Source of the DNA: Lysobacteraceae bacterium UBA6001
GTDB taxonomy: Bacteria; Pseudomonadota; Gammaproteobacteria; Xanthomonadales; Xanthomonadaceae
Direction: 5' to 3'
Assembly: GCA_002429615.1 (NCBI GenBank)
Contig: DJAN01000156.1
Coordinates: 1-9,114 of the forward strand
DNA: 9,114 nt
The position numbers were made by a program, and so were the translations under genes. This document shows, piece by piece, positions 1-5,047 of the stretch. The first letter of the stretch is position 1; every line of letters starts with the position of its first letter. The notes beneath the pieces are model-generated. The model had not been told where the DNA came from. It worked only from the letters and a program-made list of their open reading frames with translations, and searched no databases.

Positions 1-1
1 C

Positions 2-685
2 GGGGCTCCCGCCGCCGCCACGCCGATGGCGGCCACCGATGCCGCGCTCGCGCCCAAGGCGATCACGCCGATGCCGGTCGCCACCACCACGCCGCCAAGG
101 CGCGTGGTCAGCGGCCAGCTCTATTCCTATATGAAGGACGGGGTGCGCCACTACACCAGCGCCCGTCCGGCCCAGATGGCCAGCATCCAGGGCCTGCGCA
201 CCATCCACTACAGCTACATCGAGACCTGCTACGCCTGCGGCCTCAACCCCGGGGTGAACTTCGGCGCGGTGCGGCTCAACACCAACGCCTATGCCAACGA
301 GATCGCCGCCGCCGCGCGCGAGTTCGGGGTCGAGGAAGCCGTGGTGCGGGCGATCATCCACGCCGAATCGGCCTACAACCCGACCGCGCTCAGCCGCGCT
401 GGTGCCCAGGGCCTGATGCAGCTGATGCCGGCCACCGCGCGCCGCTTCGGGGTCAGCGATTCTTTTGATGCATCGCAAAACATCCGCGGCGGCGTGCAGT
501 ACCTGTCGTGGCTGCTGAAGCGCTTCAACGGCAACCTGCAGCTTGCCGCCGCCGGCTACAACGCCGGCGAGGGCGCGGTGGACCGCCACGGCGGCGTGCC
601 GCCCTACAGCGAAACCCAGCGCTACGTGCAGCGCGTGGGCGTGCTCGCCGAGCGCTATCGCGGGGCCATGGCCAGCGCACAGTGA
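2..685 (+). CDS. Lytic transglycosylase, SLT family (5' end missing)
   Basis: This is a peptidoglycan-cleaving lytic transglycosylase, expected in the periplasm, where it would cut the MurNAc-GlcNAc bond and form 1,6-anhydroMurNAc. The frame is open to the left window edge, so the signal peptide and true start are probably upstream; the first Met in view is at 26. Counting from that Met, residues 31-48 (YSYMKDGVRHYTSARP) resemble a DUF4124-like N-terminal module. A CYAC pair lies at 68-71, and the SLT catalytic domain spans about 90-212. The catalytic Glu is E114 in HAESAYNP. It is followed by GLMQLMP (129-135), AAGYNAGEGAV (175-185) and YSETQRYVQRV (194-204), all standard family 1 SLT motifs. 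The gene ends 166 bp before petA and seems to be a separate unit. The bases around 460-482 are locally AT-richer than the rest. The family call is firm; the substrate and subfamily are not determined. Confidence 0.9.
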   Translation, partial: GAPAAATPMAATDAALAPKAITPMPVATTTPPRRVVSGQLYSYMKDGVRHYTSARPAQMASIQGLRTIHYSYIETCYACGLNPGVNFGAVRLNTNAYANEIAAAAREFGVEEAVVRAIIHAESAYNPTALSRAGAQGLMQLMPATARRFGVSDSFDASQNIRGGVQYLSWLLKRFNGNLQLAAAGYNAGEGAVDRHGGVPPYSETQRYVQRVGVLAERYRGAMASAQ

Positions 686-695
686 GCGCGGTCAC

Positions 696-720
696 CGTTC
701 CGGCCTGCATGGCGGGAACG
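696..720 (+). other. Hairpin downstream of the transglycosylase gene
   Basis: An inverted repeat starts 11 nt after the stop codon. CGTTCC (696-701) pairs with GGAACG (715-720), then after a G/G mismatch GCC (703-705) pairs with GGC (711-713) around a TGCAT loop. It is followed by AAAA rather than a T-run, so it is not a canonical intrinsic terminator on the plus strand. It may protect the 3' end of the mRNA or help factor-dependent termination. Confidence 0.35.
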
Positions 721-738
721 AAAAGCGGCCCCGGCGCA

Positions 739-768
739 TTGTCTGGCCATTAAGCCTTCCGCTACACT
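739..768 (+). promoter_or_regulatory. Probable sigma70-type promoter of petABC
   Basis: TTGTCT (739-744) as the -35 box and TACACT (763-768) as the -10 box are separated by 18 bp, each matching 4 of 6 consensus positions. Transcription would start near 775 and give a leader of about 77 nt before petA. The sequence GCTACACTCGG around the -10 box closely resembles GCACACTCGGG in front of sspA. The call rests on box matches and position only. Confidence 0.5.
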
Positions 769-785
769 CGGTACGGATTCATTCC

Positions 786-807
786 CGGCCTGACCCCCAG
801 CAGGCCG
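786..807 (+). promoter_or_regulatory. Stem-loop in the petA leader
   Basis: CGGCCTG (786-792) pairs perfectly with CAGGCCG (801-807) around an 8-nt loop, ACCCCCAG. It lies about 12 nt after the predicted transcription start. It is followed by an A-rich, probably unstructured stretch (about 825-841) that leads into the ribosome binding site GGAGAG (842-847). A role in mRNA stability is possible; no known riboswitch or leader class is recognised. Confidence 0.3.
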
Positions 808-851
808 CTGGCAGCCGCAAGCTACCTAAAAACAAAAGATCGGAGAGCCGG

Positions 852-1496
852 ATGGCCAACGATGGGGTTAACGAACCCGCCAACACGGGGCGTCGTCGGT
901 TTTTGACCGCGACAACCGCAGTGGTCGGCGCGGTAGGTGCAGGTTTTCTCGCGGTACCTTTCATCAAGTCGTGGAATCCCAGTGCGCGCGCCAAACTGGC
1001 CGGCGCACCGATCACCGCCGACATCAGCGCCCTGCAGGAAGGCCAGCGCCTGATCCTGGAATGGCGCGGTCAGCCGATCTGGATCGTCAAGCGCTCCAAG
1101 GCGATGCTCGACGCGTTGCCGTCGCTGGACGACCGCCTCAAGGACGCCAAGTCCGAGAACAAGGACCAGCAGCCGGACTACGTGCTGAAGAACCCCGAGT
1201 TCCGTTCGATCAAGCCCGAGATCTCGGTGCTGGTCGGGCTGTGCACGCACCTGGGCTGCTCGCCGGAGATGGTGGCCGAGATCCGGCCCGAACCGTATGA
1301 CCCGCAGTGGAAGGGCGGCTACTTCTGCCCCTGCCACAAGTCGCGCTTCGACATGTCCGGCCGCGTCTTCGACGGCGTGCCGGCGCCGATCAACCTGCTG
1401 GTGCCGCCCCACCACTACCAGGACGACTACACCATCATCATCGGCGTGGACCCGTCCTCCGACGGTGCCGCGTCCGCCGCCAAGGGGGCTGCCTGA
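852..1496 (+). CDS. petA: Ubiquinol-cytochrome c reductase iron-sulfur (Rieske) subunit
   Basis: This is the Rieske [2Fe-2S] subunit of the cytochrome bc1 complex. It takes one electron from quinol at the Qo site of cytochrome b and passes it to cytochrome c1. The protein has 214 residues, a usual length. An N-terminal twin-arginine signal-anchor (GRRRFL at 13-18, hydrophobic 20-37) predicts Tat export with the anchor retained in the membrane. The cluster-binding boxes are CTHLGC (131-136) and CPCHKS (159-164). C131, H133, C159 and H162 should bind the cluster, and C136 and C161 should form the supporting disulfide. Box II has Lys163 where Gly is commonest. The ATG at 852 is chosen because GGAGAG lies 4 nt upstream and the Tat motif follows directly; the same frame is open further upstream but shows no homology there. 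It is the first gene of petABC, and petB begins 2 nt after its stop. Early codons are less GC-biased than later ones. Confidence 0.97.
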   Translation: MANDGVNEPANTGRRRFLTATTAVVGAVGAGFLAVPFIKSWNPSARAKLAGAPITADISALQEGQRLILEWRGQPIWIVKRSKAMLDALPSLDDRLKDAKSENKDQQPDYVLKNPEFRSIKPEISVLVGLCTHLGCSPEMVAEIRPEPYDPQWKGGYFCPCHKSRFDMSGRVFDGVPAPINLLVPPHHYQDDYTIIIGVDPSSDGAASAAKGAA

Positions 1497-1498
1497 TC

Positions 1499-2758
1499 AT
1501 GGCCAACATCCTTGTCCGTACCGCCAACGGGGTGTTCGACTGGGTCAACGCCCGCGCGCCTGGCCTGATGCCGGTCTACCGCAAGCACGTCAGCGAGTAC
1601 TACGCGCCGAAGAACTTCAACGTCTGGTACTACTTCGGCTCGCTGGCGCTGGTGGTGCTGGTGAACCAGATCGTCACCGGCATCTTCCTGACGATGCACT
1701 ACAAGACCAGCGCGGCCGAGGCGTTCTCCTCGGTCGAGTACATCATGCGCGACGTGGAGTGGGGCTGGCTGATCCGCTACATGCACAGCACCGGCGCCTC
1801 GCTGTTCTTCATCGTCGTCTACCTGCACATGTTCCGCGGGCTGATGTACGGCAGCTACAAGAAGCCACGCGAGCTGGTGTGGATCCTCGGCATGCTGATC
1901 TACCTGGTGCTGATGGCCGAAGCCTTCATGGGCTACGTGCTGCCGTGGGGCCAGATGTCGTTCTGGGGCGCGAAGGTGATCATCTCGCTGTTCGGCGCCA
2001 TCCCGGTGATCGGCAACGGGCTCACCGAATGGATCATGGGCGACTACCTGCCCAGTGACGCCACCCTCAACCGCTTCTTCGCCCTGCACGTCATCGCCTT
2101 GCCGCTGGTGCTGCTGCTGCTGGTGGTGCTGCACCTGGGCGCGCTGCACGAGGTCGGCTCGAACAACCCGGACGGGGTGGAGATCAAGAAGGGGCCGAAG
2201 GGCAACCGCTGGTCGGCCAGCGCGCCGGCCGATGGCATCCCGTTCCACCCGTACTACACGGTCAAGGACATGGTGGGCGTCGGCTTCCTGCTGATCCTGG
2301 CGGCCTTCATCATCTTCTTCGCGCCGGGCTTTGGCGGGCTGTTCCTGGAGCACGACAACTTCACCGAGGCCAACCGCCTGGTCACGCCGGAGCACATCAA
2401 GCCGGTGTGGTACTACACGCCGTACTACGCGATGTTGCGCGTGGTGCCGAACAAGCTCGGCGGCGTGCTGGTGATGTTCTCGGCGATCGCGATCCTGTTC
2501 CTGGTGCCCTGGCTGGACCGCGCCAAGGTCAAGTCGATCCGCTATCGCGGCTGGATCTCCAAGGTGGCGCTCGGCGTGCTGGCGGTGTGCTTCGTCTGGC
2601 TGGGCATCATCGGCTCCGGGCCGGGCACCGACATCCACGAGACCTATATCGGGCGTGTGCTGACGTTCCTGTACTTCGCCTTCTTCCTGACCATGCCGCT
2701 GTGGACCACGCTGGACAAGACCAAGCCGGTGCCGGAACGGGTGACGACGCATGACTAA
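1499..2758 (+). CDS. petB: Cytochrome b subunit of the cytochrome bc1 complex
   Basis: This is the dihaem membrane subunit of complex III, carrying the Qo and Qi quinone sites. The 419-residue protein is full length, with eight predicted membrane helices. Approximate positions are A 46-66, B 92-116, C 126-149, D 193-216, E 259-281, F 320-338, G 355-372 and H 385-403. Haem ligands are H96 and H110 in helix B and H197 and H212 in helix D. The helix D pair is 15 residues apart, against 14 in mitochondrial cytochrome b. H217 with GSNNP (220-224) belongs to the conserved region after helix D. The Qo motif reads PVWY (302-305) instead of PEWY. The start ATG is 2 nt after the petA stop, with AAGGGGG (1482-1488) inside petA as ribosome binding site. 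The 3' end overlaps petC by 8 nt, which suggests translational coupling. The fused b6/subunit IV type length fits a proteobacterial bc1. Confidence 0.98.
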   Translation: MANILVRTANGVFDWVNARAPGLMPVYRKHVSEYYAPKNFNVWYYFGSLALVVLVNQIVTGIFLTMHYKTSAAEAFSSVEYIMRDVEWGWLIRYMHSTGASLFFIVVYLHMFRGLMYGSYKKPRELVWILGMLIYLVLMAEAFMGYVLPWGQMSFWGAKVIISLFGAIPVIGNGLTEWIMGDYLPSDATLNRFFALHVIALPLVLLLLVVLHLGALHEVGSNNPDGVEIKKGPKGNRWSASAPADGIPFHPYYTVKDMVGVGFLLILAAFIIFFAPGFGGLFLEHDNFTEANRLVTPEHIKPVWYYTPYYAMLRVVPNKLGGVLVMFSAIAILFLVPWLDRAKVKSIRYRGWISKVALGVLAVCFVWLGIIGSGPGTDIHETYIGRVLTFLYFAFFLTMPLWTTLDKTKPVPERVTTHD

Positions 2759-3500
2759 GACGCGATGGACCACCCGCCTGGCGCTGCTGGCGTCGGGCCT
2801 GCTGCTCAGCGCCGGTGCGATCGCCGCCGAGGGCGGCGCGCTGCTGCAGGCCGGCAACGACCTCGGCGACCAGGCCTCGCTGCAACGCGGCGCCAAGCTG
2901 TTCATGAACTACTGCTCGGGCTGCCACTCGCTGAAATACCTGCGCTATTCGCGCATGGCCAGCGACCTGGGGCTGAGCGAGGAGGAGGTCATGAACAACC
3001 TCAACTTCACCGGCGCCAAGATCGGCGACCACATCGAAGCGTCGATGCCCAAGGACGGCGCCACGCAGTGGTTCGGCAAGGCACCGCCGGACCTGAGCCT
3101 GATCGTGCGCGTGCGCGGGGCGGATTGGTTCTATACCTACAACCACTCGTTCTACGTGGACGAGACGCGGCCGATGGGCTGGAACAACAAGCTGTTCCCC
3201 AACGTGTCGATGCCGCACGCGCTGTGGGAGCTGCAGGGCATCCAGACGCCGGAATACGGCGAACCGGAAGCCCCCGGCATGGACAAGCCGGTGGTGGCGT
3301 TGAAGCTCGCCACCCCGGGCAAGCTCAGTCCGGCCGAGTACGACCAGGCGGTGCGCGACATCACCAACTTCCTTGAATACGCCAGTGAGCCGGCCGTGCT
3401 CAAGCGCCAGGGCATGGGCGTGTGGGTGGTGCTGTTCCTGGCCTTCCTGACCTTCCTGGCCTACCTGGTGAAGAAGGAATACTGGAAGGACGTGCATTGA
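2751..3500 (+). CDS. petC: Cytochrome c1 subunit of the cytochrome bc1 complex
   Basis: This is the membrane-anchored c-type cytochrome that accepts electrons from the Rieske protein and passes them to a soluble or membrane-bound cytochrome c. The 249-residue precursor starts with a Sec signal peptide (basic 1-9, hydrophobic 10-22, cleavage probably near AIA-A at 25/26). The single haem motif CSGCH lies at 55-59, followed by the family motif RYSRMA (65-70). The likely sixth ligand is M154 in SMPH. A C-terminal helix (about 222-240) with the basic tail KKEYWKD anchors it in the membrane with the haem domain in the periplasm. The ATG overlaps the end of petB (ATGACTAA) with only a weak upstream GGAACGG, which supports coupled translation. 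It closes the operon; a strong hairpin begins 3 nt after its stop codon. Covalent haem attachment would need the Ccm machinery, which is not in this window. Confidence 0.97.
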   Translation: MTKTRWTTRLALLASGLLLSAGAIAAEGGALLQAGNDLGDQASLQRGAKLFMNYCSGCHSLKYLRYSRMASDLGLSEEEVMNNLNFTGAKIGDHIEASMPKDGATQWFGKAPPDLSLIVRVRGADWFYTYNHSFYVDETRPMGWNNKLFPNVSMPHALWELQGIQTPEYGEPEAPGMDKPVVALKLATPGKLSPAEYDQAVRDITNFLEYASEPAVLKRQGMGVWVVLFLAFLTFLAYLVKKEYWKDVH

Positions 3501-3502
3501 TC

Positions 3503-3531
3503 GACGTGGCGGCCGTAGCGGCCGCCGCGTC
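3503..3531 (+). terminator. GC-rich hairpin at the end of petABC
   Basis: A 12-bp stem pairs 3503-3514 with 3520-3531 around GTAGC, with a single G-T wobble; the loop can close by one further G-C pair. It begins 3 nt after the petC stop. No T-run follows, so this is not a textbook intrinsic terminator. Its strength and place suggest 3'-end formation, mRNA protection or help to Rho, separating petABC from sspAB. Confidence 0.5.
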
Positions 3532-3557
3532 ACGGGCTCCGAGGCGCAGAGTCGCTA

Positions 3558-3586
3558 TTGGCTTTTGTGACGGCTGATTGCACACT
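3558..3586 (+). promoter_or_regulatory. Possible promoter of sspA
   Basis: TTGGCT (3558-3563, 4 of 6 matches) and CACACT (3581-3586, 3 of 6) are separated by 17 bp. The stretch CACACTCGG resembles the predicted petA -10 region. A start near 3593 would give a leader of about 72 nt. The match is moderate, and read-through from petABC is the alternative source of sspA mRNA. Confidence 0.35.
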
Positions 3587-3630
3587 CGGGAAACGGGGCG
3601 ACCACCGGCACTGGGTCGGCGGCGTCGTTG

Positions 3631-3650
3631 CGACCGGCGGATTCCGGTCG
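3631..3650 (+). promoter_or_regulatory. Stem-loop directly upstream of the sspA ribosome binding site
   Basis: CGACCGG (3631-3637) pairs perfectly with CCGGTCG (3644-3650) around CGGATT. The ribosome binding site GGAGAG (3653-3658) begins only 2 nt after the stem. Such a stem could keep the site exposed or act as a regulator binding platform. The structure is seen; the role is inferred. Confidence 0.35.
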
Positions 3651-3664
3651 TTGGAGAGCCTTGA

Positions 3665-4300
3665 ATGGCGACGAGTGTGCGTATGCGCAATACATTGACC
3701 CTGTTTTCCTCCACCGATGATGTCCTGTGCCATCGCGTGCGCCTGGTGCTGGCCGCGAAGGGCGTCACCTTCGACCTGGTCGCGGTGGATCCGCAGAATC
3801 CGCCCGAGGACCTGATCGACCTCAACCCGTACCACTCGGTGCCGACGCTGGTCGAGCGCGAACTGGTGCTGTACGCGGCGTCGGTGGTCAGCGAATACCT
3901 GGACGAACGCTATCCGCATCCGCCGCTGATGCCGGTCGATCCGCTCTCGCGTGCGCGCCTGCGCCTGGCGATGCTGCGCATTGAGCACGACTGGGTGCCG
4001 CAGGTGCAGGCCATCCAGCTCGGCAACAAGACCCAGGCCGAGGCCGGCCGCAAGCGCCTGAAGGAACTGCTCACCGCCTCGGTGCCGCTGTTCAAGGCCA
4101 GCAAGTTCTTCCTCAACCCGGAAATGAGCCTGGCCGACTGCGCGATGGCCCCGATCATCTGGCGCCTGCAGTCGCTGGACATTCCGCTGCCGAAGGACGG
4201 CAAGGCGATCGAGGACTACGGCAACCGCATCTTCCGCAACCCGGGTTTCATCCGCAGCCTGACCGACCAGGAAAAGAAGCTGCGCGACATGCCGGTCTGA
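3665..4300 (+). CDS. sspA: Stringent starvation protein A
   Basis: SspA is a glutathione S-transferase-fold protein that binds RNA polymerase. In E. coli it activates phage P1 late transcription and supports stationary-phase and acid tolerance; here a transcriptional role in the cytoplasm is inferred. The protein has 211 residues, against 212 in E. coli. The N-terminal thioredoxin-like half (about 10-85) includes NPPEDLIDLNP (45-55) and SVPTLVERELVLY (58-70). The helical half includes YLDERYPHPPLMP (78-90). The P84-H85-P86 surface patch, required for activity in E. coli, sits at the same residue numbers. C22 (DVLCHRVR) replaces the Ser of E. coli near the former GST active site. The ATG at 3665 has GGAGAG 6 nt upstream; Met7 (3683) is a possible alternative. 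It lies between petABC and sspB, a gene order common in beta- and gammaproteobacteria. Confidence 0.95.
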   Translation: MATSVRMRNTLTLFSSTDDVLCHRVRLVLAAKGVTFDLVAVDPQNPPEDLIDLNPYHSVPTLVERELVLYAASVVSEYLDERYPHPPLMPVDPLSRARLRLAMLRIEHDWVPQVQAIQLGNKTQAEAGRKRLKELLTASVPLFKASKFFLNPEMSLADCAMAPIIWRLQSLDIPLPKDGKAIEDYGNRIFRNPGFIRSLTDQEKKLRDMPV

Positions 4301-4311
4301 GGCTGCGCTGA

Positions 4312-4338
4312 CCGGTTCGCGGCGTGCGCCGCGGCCGG
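4312..4338 (+). other. Hairpin between sspA and sspB
   Basis: CGCGGCG (4318-4324) and CGCCGCG (4327-4333) form a stem of six or seven bp. Outer CCGG (4312-4315) and CCGG (4335-4338) extend it past a small bulge. No T-run follows. It could weaken read-through from sspA into sspB or stabilise the sspA 3' end; in DNA this GC-rich, chance pairing is also possible. Confidence 0.35.
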
Positions 4339-4364
4339 GGAGGCGCGTATGCGGCGCGGGCGCG

Positions 4365-4377
4365 TAAACTGTCGCGC
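4365..4377 (+). promoter_or_regulatory. Possible -10 box giving a leaderless sspB mRNA
   Basis: TAAACT (4365-4370) matches 4 of 6 positions of the -10 consensus. The sspB ATG begins 7 nt after its last base, exactly where transcription would be expected to start. No Shine-Dalgarno sequence precedes this ATG, which fits a leaderless message. No good -35 box is visible, so the call is tentative. Confidence 0.35.
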
Positions 4378-4821
4378 ATGAGCGAAGACTTTCCCCGCAT
4401 GACCAGCCACCGTCCGTACCTGCTGCGGGCCCTGGTGGAGTGGATCAACGATAACCAGATGACCCCGCACCTGCTGGTGGACGCGGGCCTGCCGGGCGTG
4501 CAGGTGCCGGCCGGCGCGGTGAAGGACGGTCGTGTCGTCCTTAACATCGCCGAGCGCGCCGTGGTGCGCCTGAGCATCGACAACGACGGCATCAGCTTTA
4601 CGGCGCGCTTTGGCGGGGTGAGCTATCCGGTGCAGGTGCCGATGTCGGCGGTGCTGGCGGTATACGCACGCGAGACCGGGCAGGGCATGGCGCTGCCGGA
4701 TGACCTGCCGGGGGCGGGCGGTGCGCATGAGGAGCTGGAGGACGGCGTGGACGAGCGTCCGGATCCGGAGGACACCCCGCCGCCGGCGGGCAAGCGGCCG
4801 CATCTGCGGGTGGTGAAGTAG
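4378..4821 (+). CDS. sspB: ClpXP protease specificity-enhancing factor SspB
   Basis: SspB is a dimeric cytoplasmic adaptor that binds ssrA-tagged and other substrates and delivers them to the ClpXP protease. The protein has 147 residues. The substrate-binding domain (about 8-108) includes RPYLLRALVEWINDNQMTPH (12-31), LPGVQVP (38-44), VVLNIAERAV (53-62) and ARFGG (76-80), all close to the E. coli protein. An acidic, Pro-rich flexible linker (about 110-136) leads to the C-terminal ClpX-binding tail RPHLRVVK (140-147), like RPALRVVK in E. coli. The ATG at 4378 is chosen because of the -10 box 7 nt upstream and because homology begins within ten residues. Met8 (4399) is a weaker alternative, and the in-frame ATG at 4324 would add unrelated Arg-rich residues. 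sspA ends 77 bp upstream; coupled or independent expression are both possible. Confidence 0.95.
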   Translation: MSEDFPRMTSHRPYLLRALVEWINDNQMTPHLLVDAGLPGVQVPAGAVKDGRVVLNIAERAVVRLSIDNDGISFTARFGGVSYPVQVPMSAVLAVYARETGQGMALPDDLPGAGGAHEELEDGVDERPDPEDTPPPAGKRPHLRVVK

Positions 4822-4897
4822 GCGCTTTCTGCGCTGTCTCTGCGCTTTCTGCACCCTCTGTGCTCTCGGTGCTCTCTGTGCTTTCTATGCTTTCTGT
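4822..4897. repeat. Degenerate tandem array of 9/11-bp units
   Basis: Eight consecutive units begin immediately after the sspB stop codon: GCGCTTTCT, GCGCTGTCTCT, GCGCTTTCT, GCACCCTCTGT, GCTCTCGGT, GCTCTCTGT, GCTTTCTAT and GCTTTCTGT. Unit lengths run 9, 11, 9, 11, 9, 9, 9, 9. The plus strand is pyrimidine-rich, unlike the surrounding genes. No coding frame with homology is seen. The last unit runs into the GTAG head of the first REP pair, sharing its final GT. Confidence 0.65.
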
Positions 4898-4988
4898 AGG
4901 AGGGGCTTCAGCCCCGACCGTGGATCCTGCATGTCCTGAAACTTTCCCGGCCCGGAAGGTTTCCGGTCGCGGCTGAAGCCGCTCCTAC
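4896..4988. repeat. GTAG-type REP pair in inverted orientation, copy A
   Basis: This 93-bp element has two REP palindromes facing each other. The left one has head GTAG (4896-4899) and a stem GGGGCT/AGCCCC (4902-4907 with 4910-4915). The right one has a stem GCGGCT/AGCCGC (4969-4974 with 4977-4982) and ends CTAC (4985-4988). An inner hairpin CCGGAA/TTCCGG lies at 4952-4966. The 25-nt outer arms (4896-4920 and 4964-4988) are complementary except for two positions, which are the two members of one base pair in the separate stems. The type matches the GTAG REPs known from Stenotrophomonas (SMAG) and relatives, normally mobilised by RAYT transposases encoded elsewhere. It lies between convergent genes, the usual location. 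Confidence 0.88.
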
Positions 4989-4997
4989 AAGGATGGC

Positions 4998-5018
4998 GGG
5001 TGGGGGGGGGGTTAGGGG
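4998..5018 (+). other. G-rich tract between the REP pairs, G-quadruplex candidate
   Basis: The tract has GGG (4998-5000), T, ten consecutive G (5002-5011), TTA, then GGGG (5015-5018). The long run can supply two of the four G-tracts needed for a quadruplex on the plus strand or in sspB read-through RNA. The homopolymer is prone to length variation, but it is non-coding, so no phase-variable gene is implied. Confidence 0.5.
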
Positions 5019-5047
5019 ATGTTGTGGGAGAGCGAATGTTGTGGGAG
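5019..5047. repeat. Short direct repeat at the head of REP copy B
   Basis: ATGTTGTGGGAG occurs at 5019-5030 and again at 5036-5047, 17 bp apart. The second copy runs into the left head of REP copy B. The first copy may be a remnant of a REP head or a local slippage duplication. Confidence 0.55.

Noticed and set aside
460..484. Local AT-richer patch inside the transglycosylase gene as a sign of transfer
   Set aside because: It covers only about eight codons, the reading frame and domain are intact, and no boundary repeats are seen.
1427..2905. 492-codon open frame on the minus strand opposite petB
   Set aside because: It lies antisense to a certain gene. Its product is low-complexity and rich in His, Arg and Gln, as expected from the complement of GC-biased codons.
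3642..3650. TTCCGGTCG in the sspA leader also present in the REP right arm
   Set aside because: A 9-bp match in DNA of this composition can be chance, and the flanking bases differ.
4324..4377. Longer sspB start at 4324
   Set aside because: The added residues are Arg-rich, come from a GC-rich hairpin region and have no counterpart in SspB.
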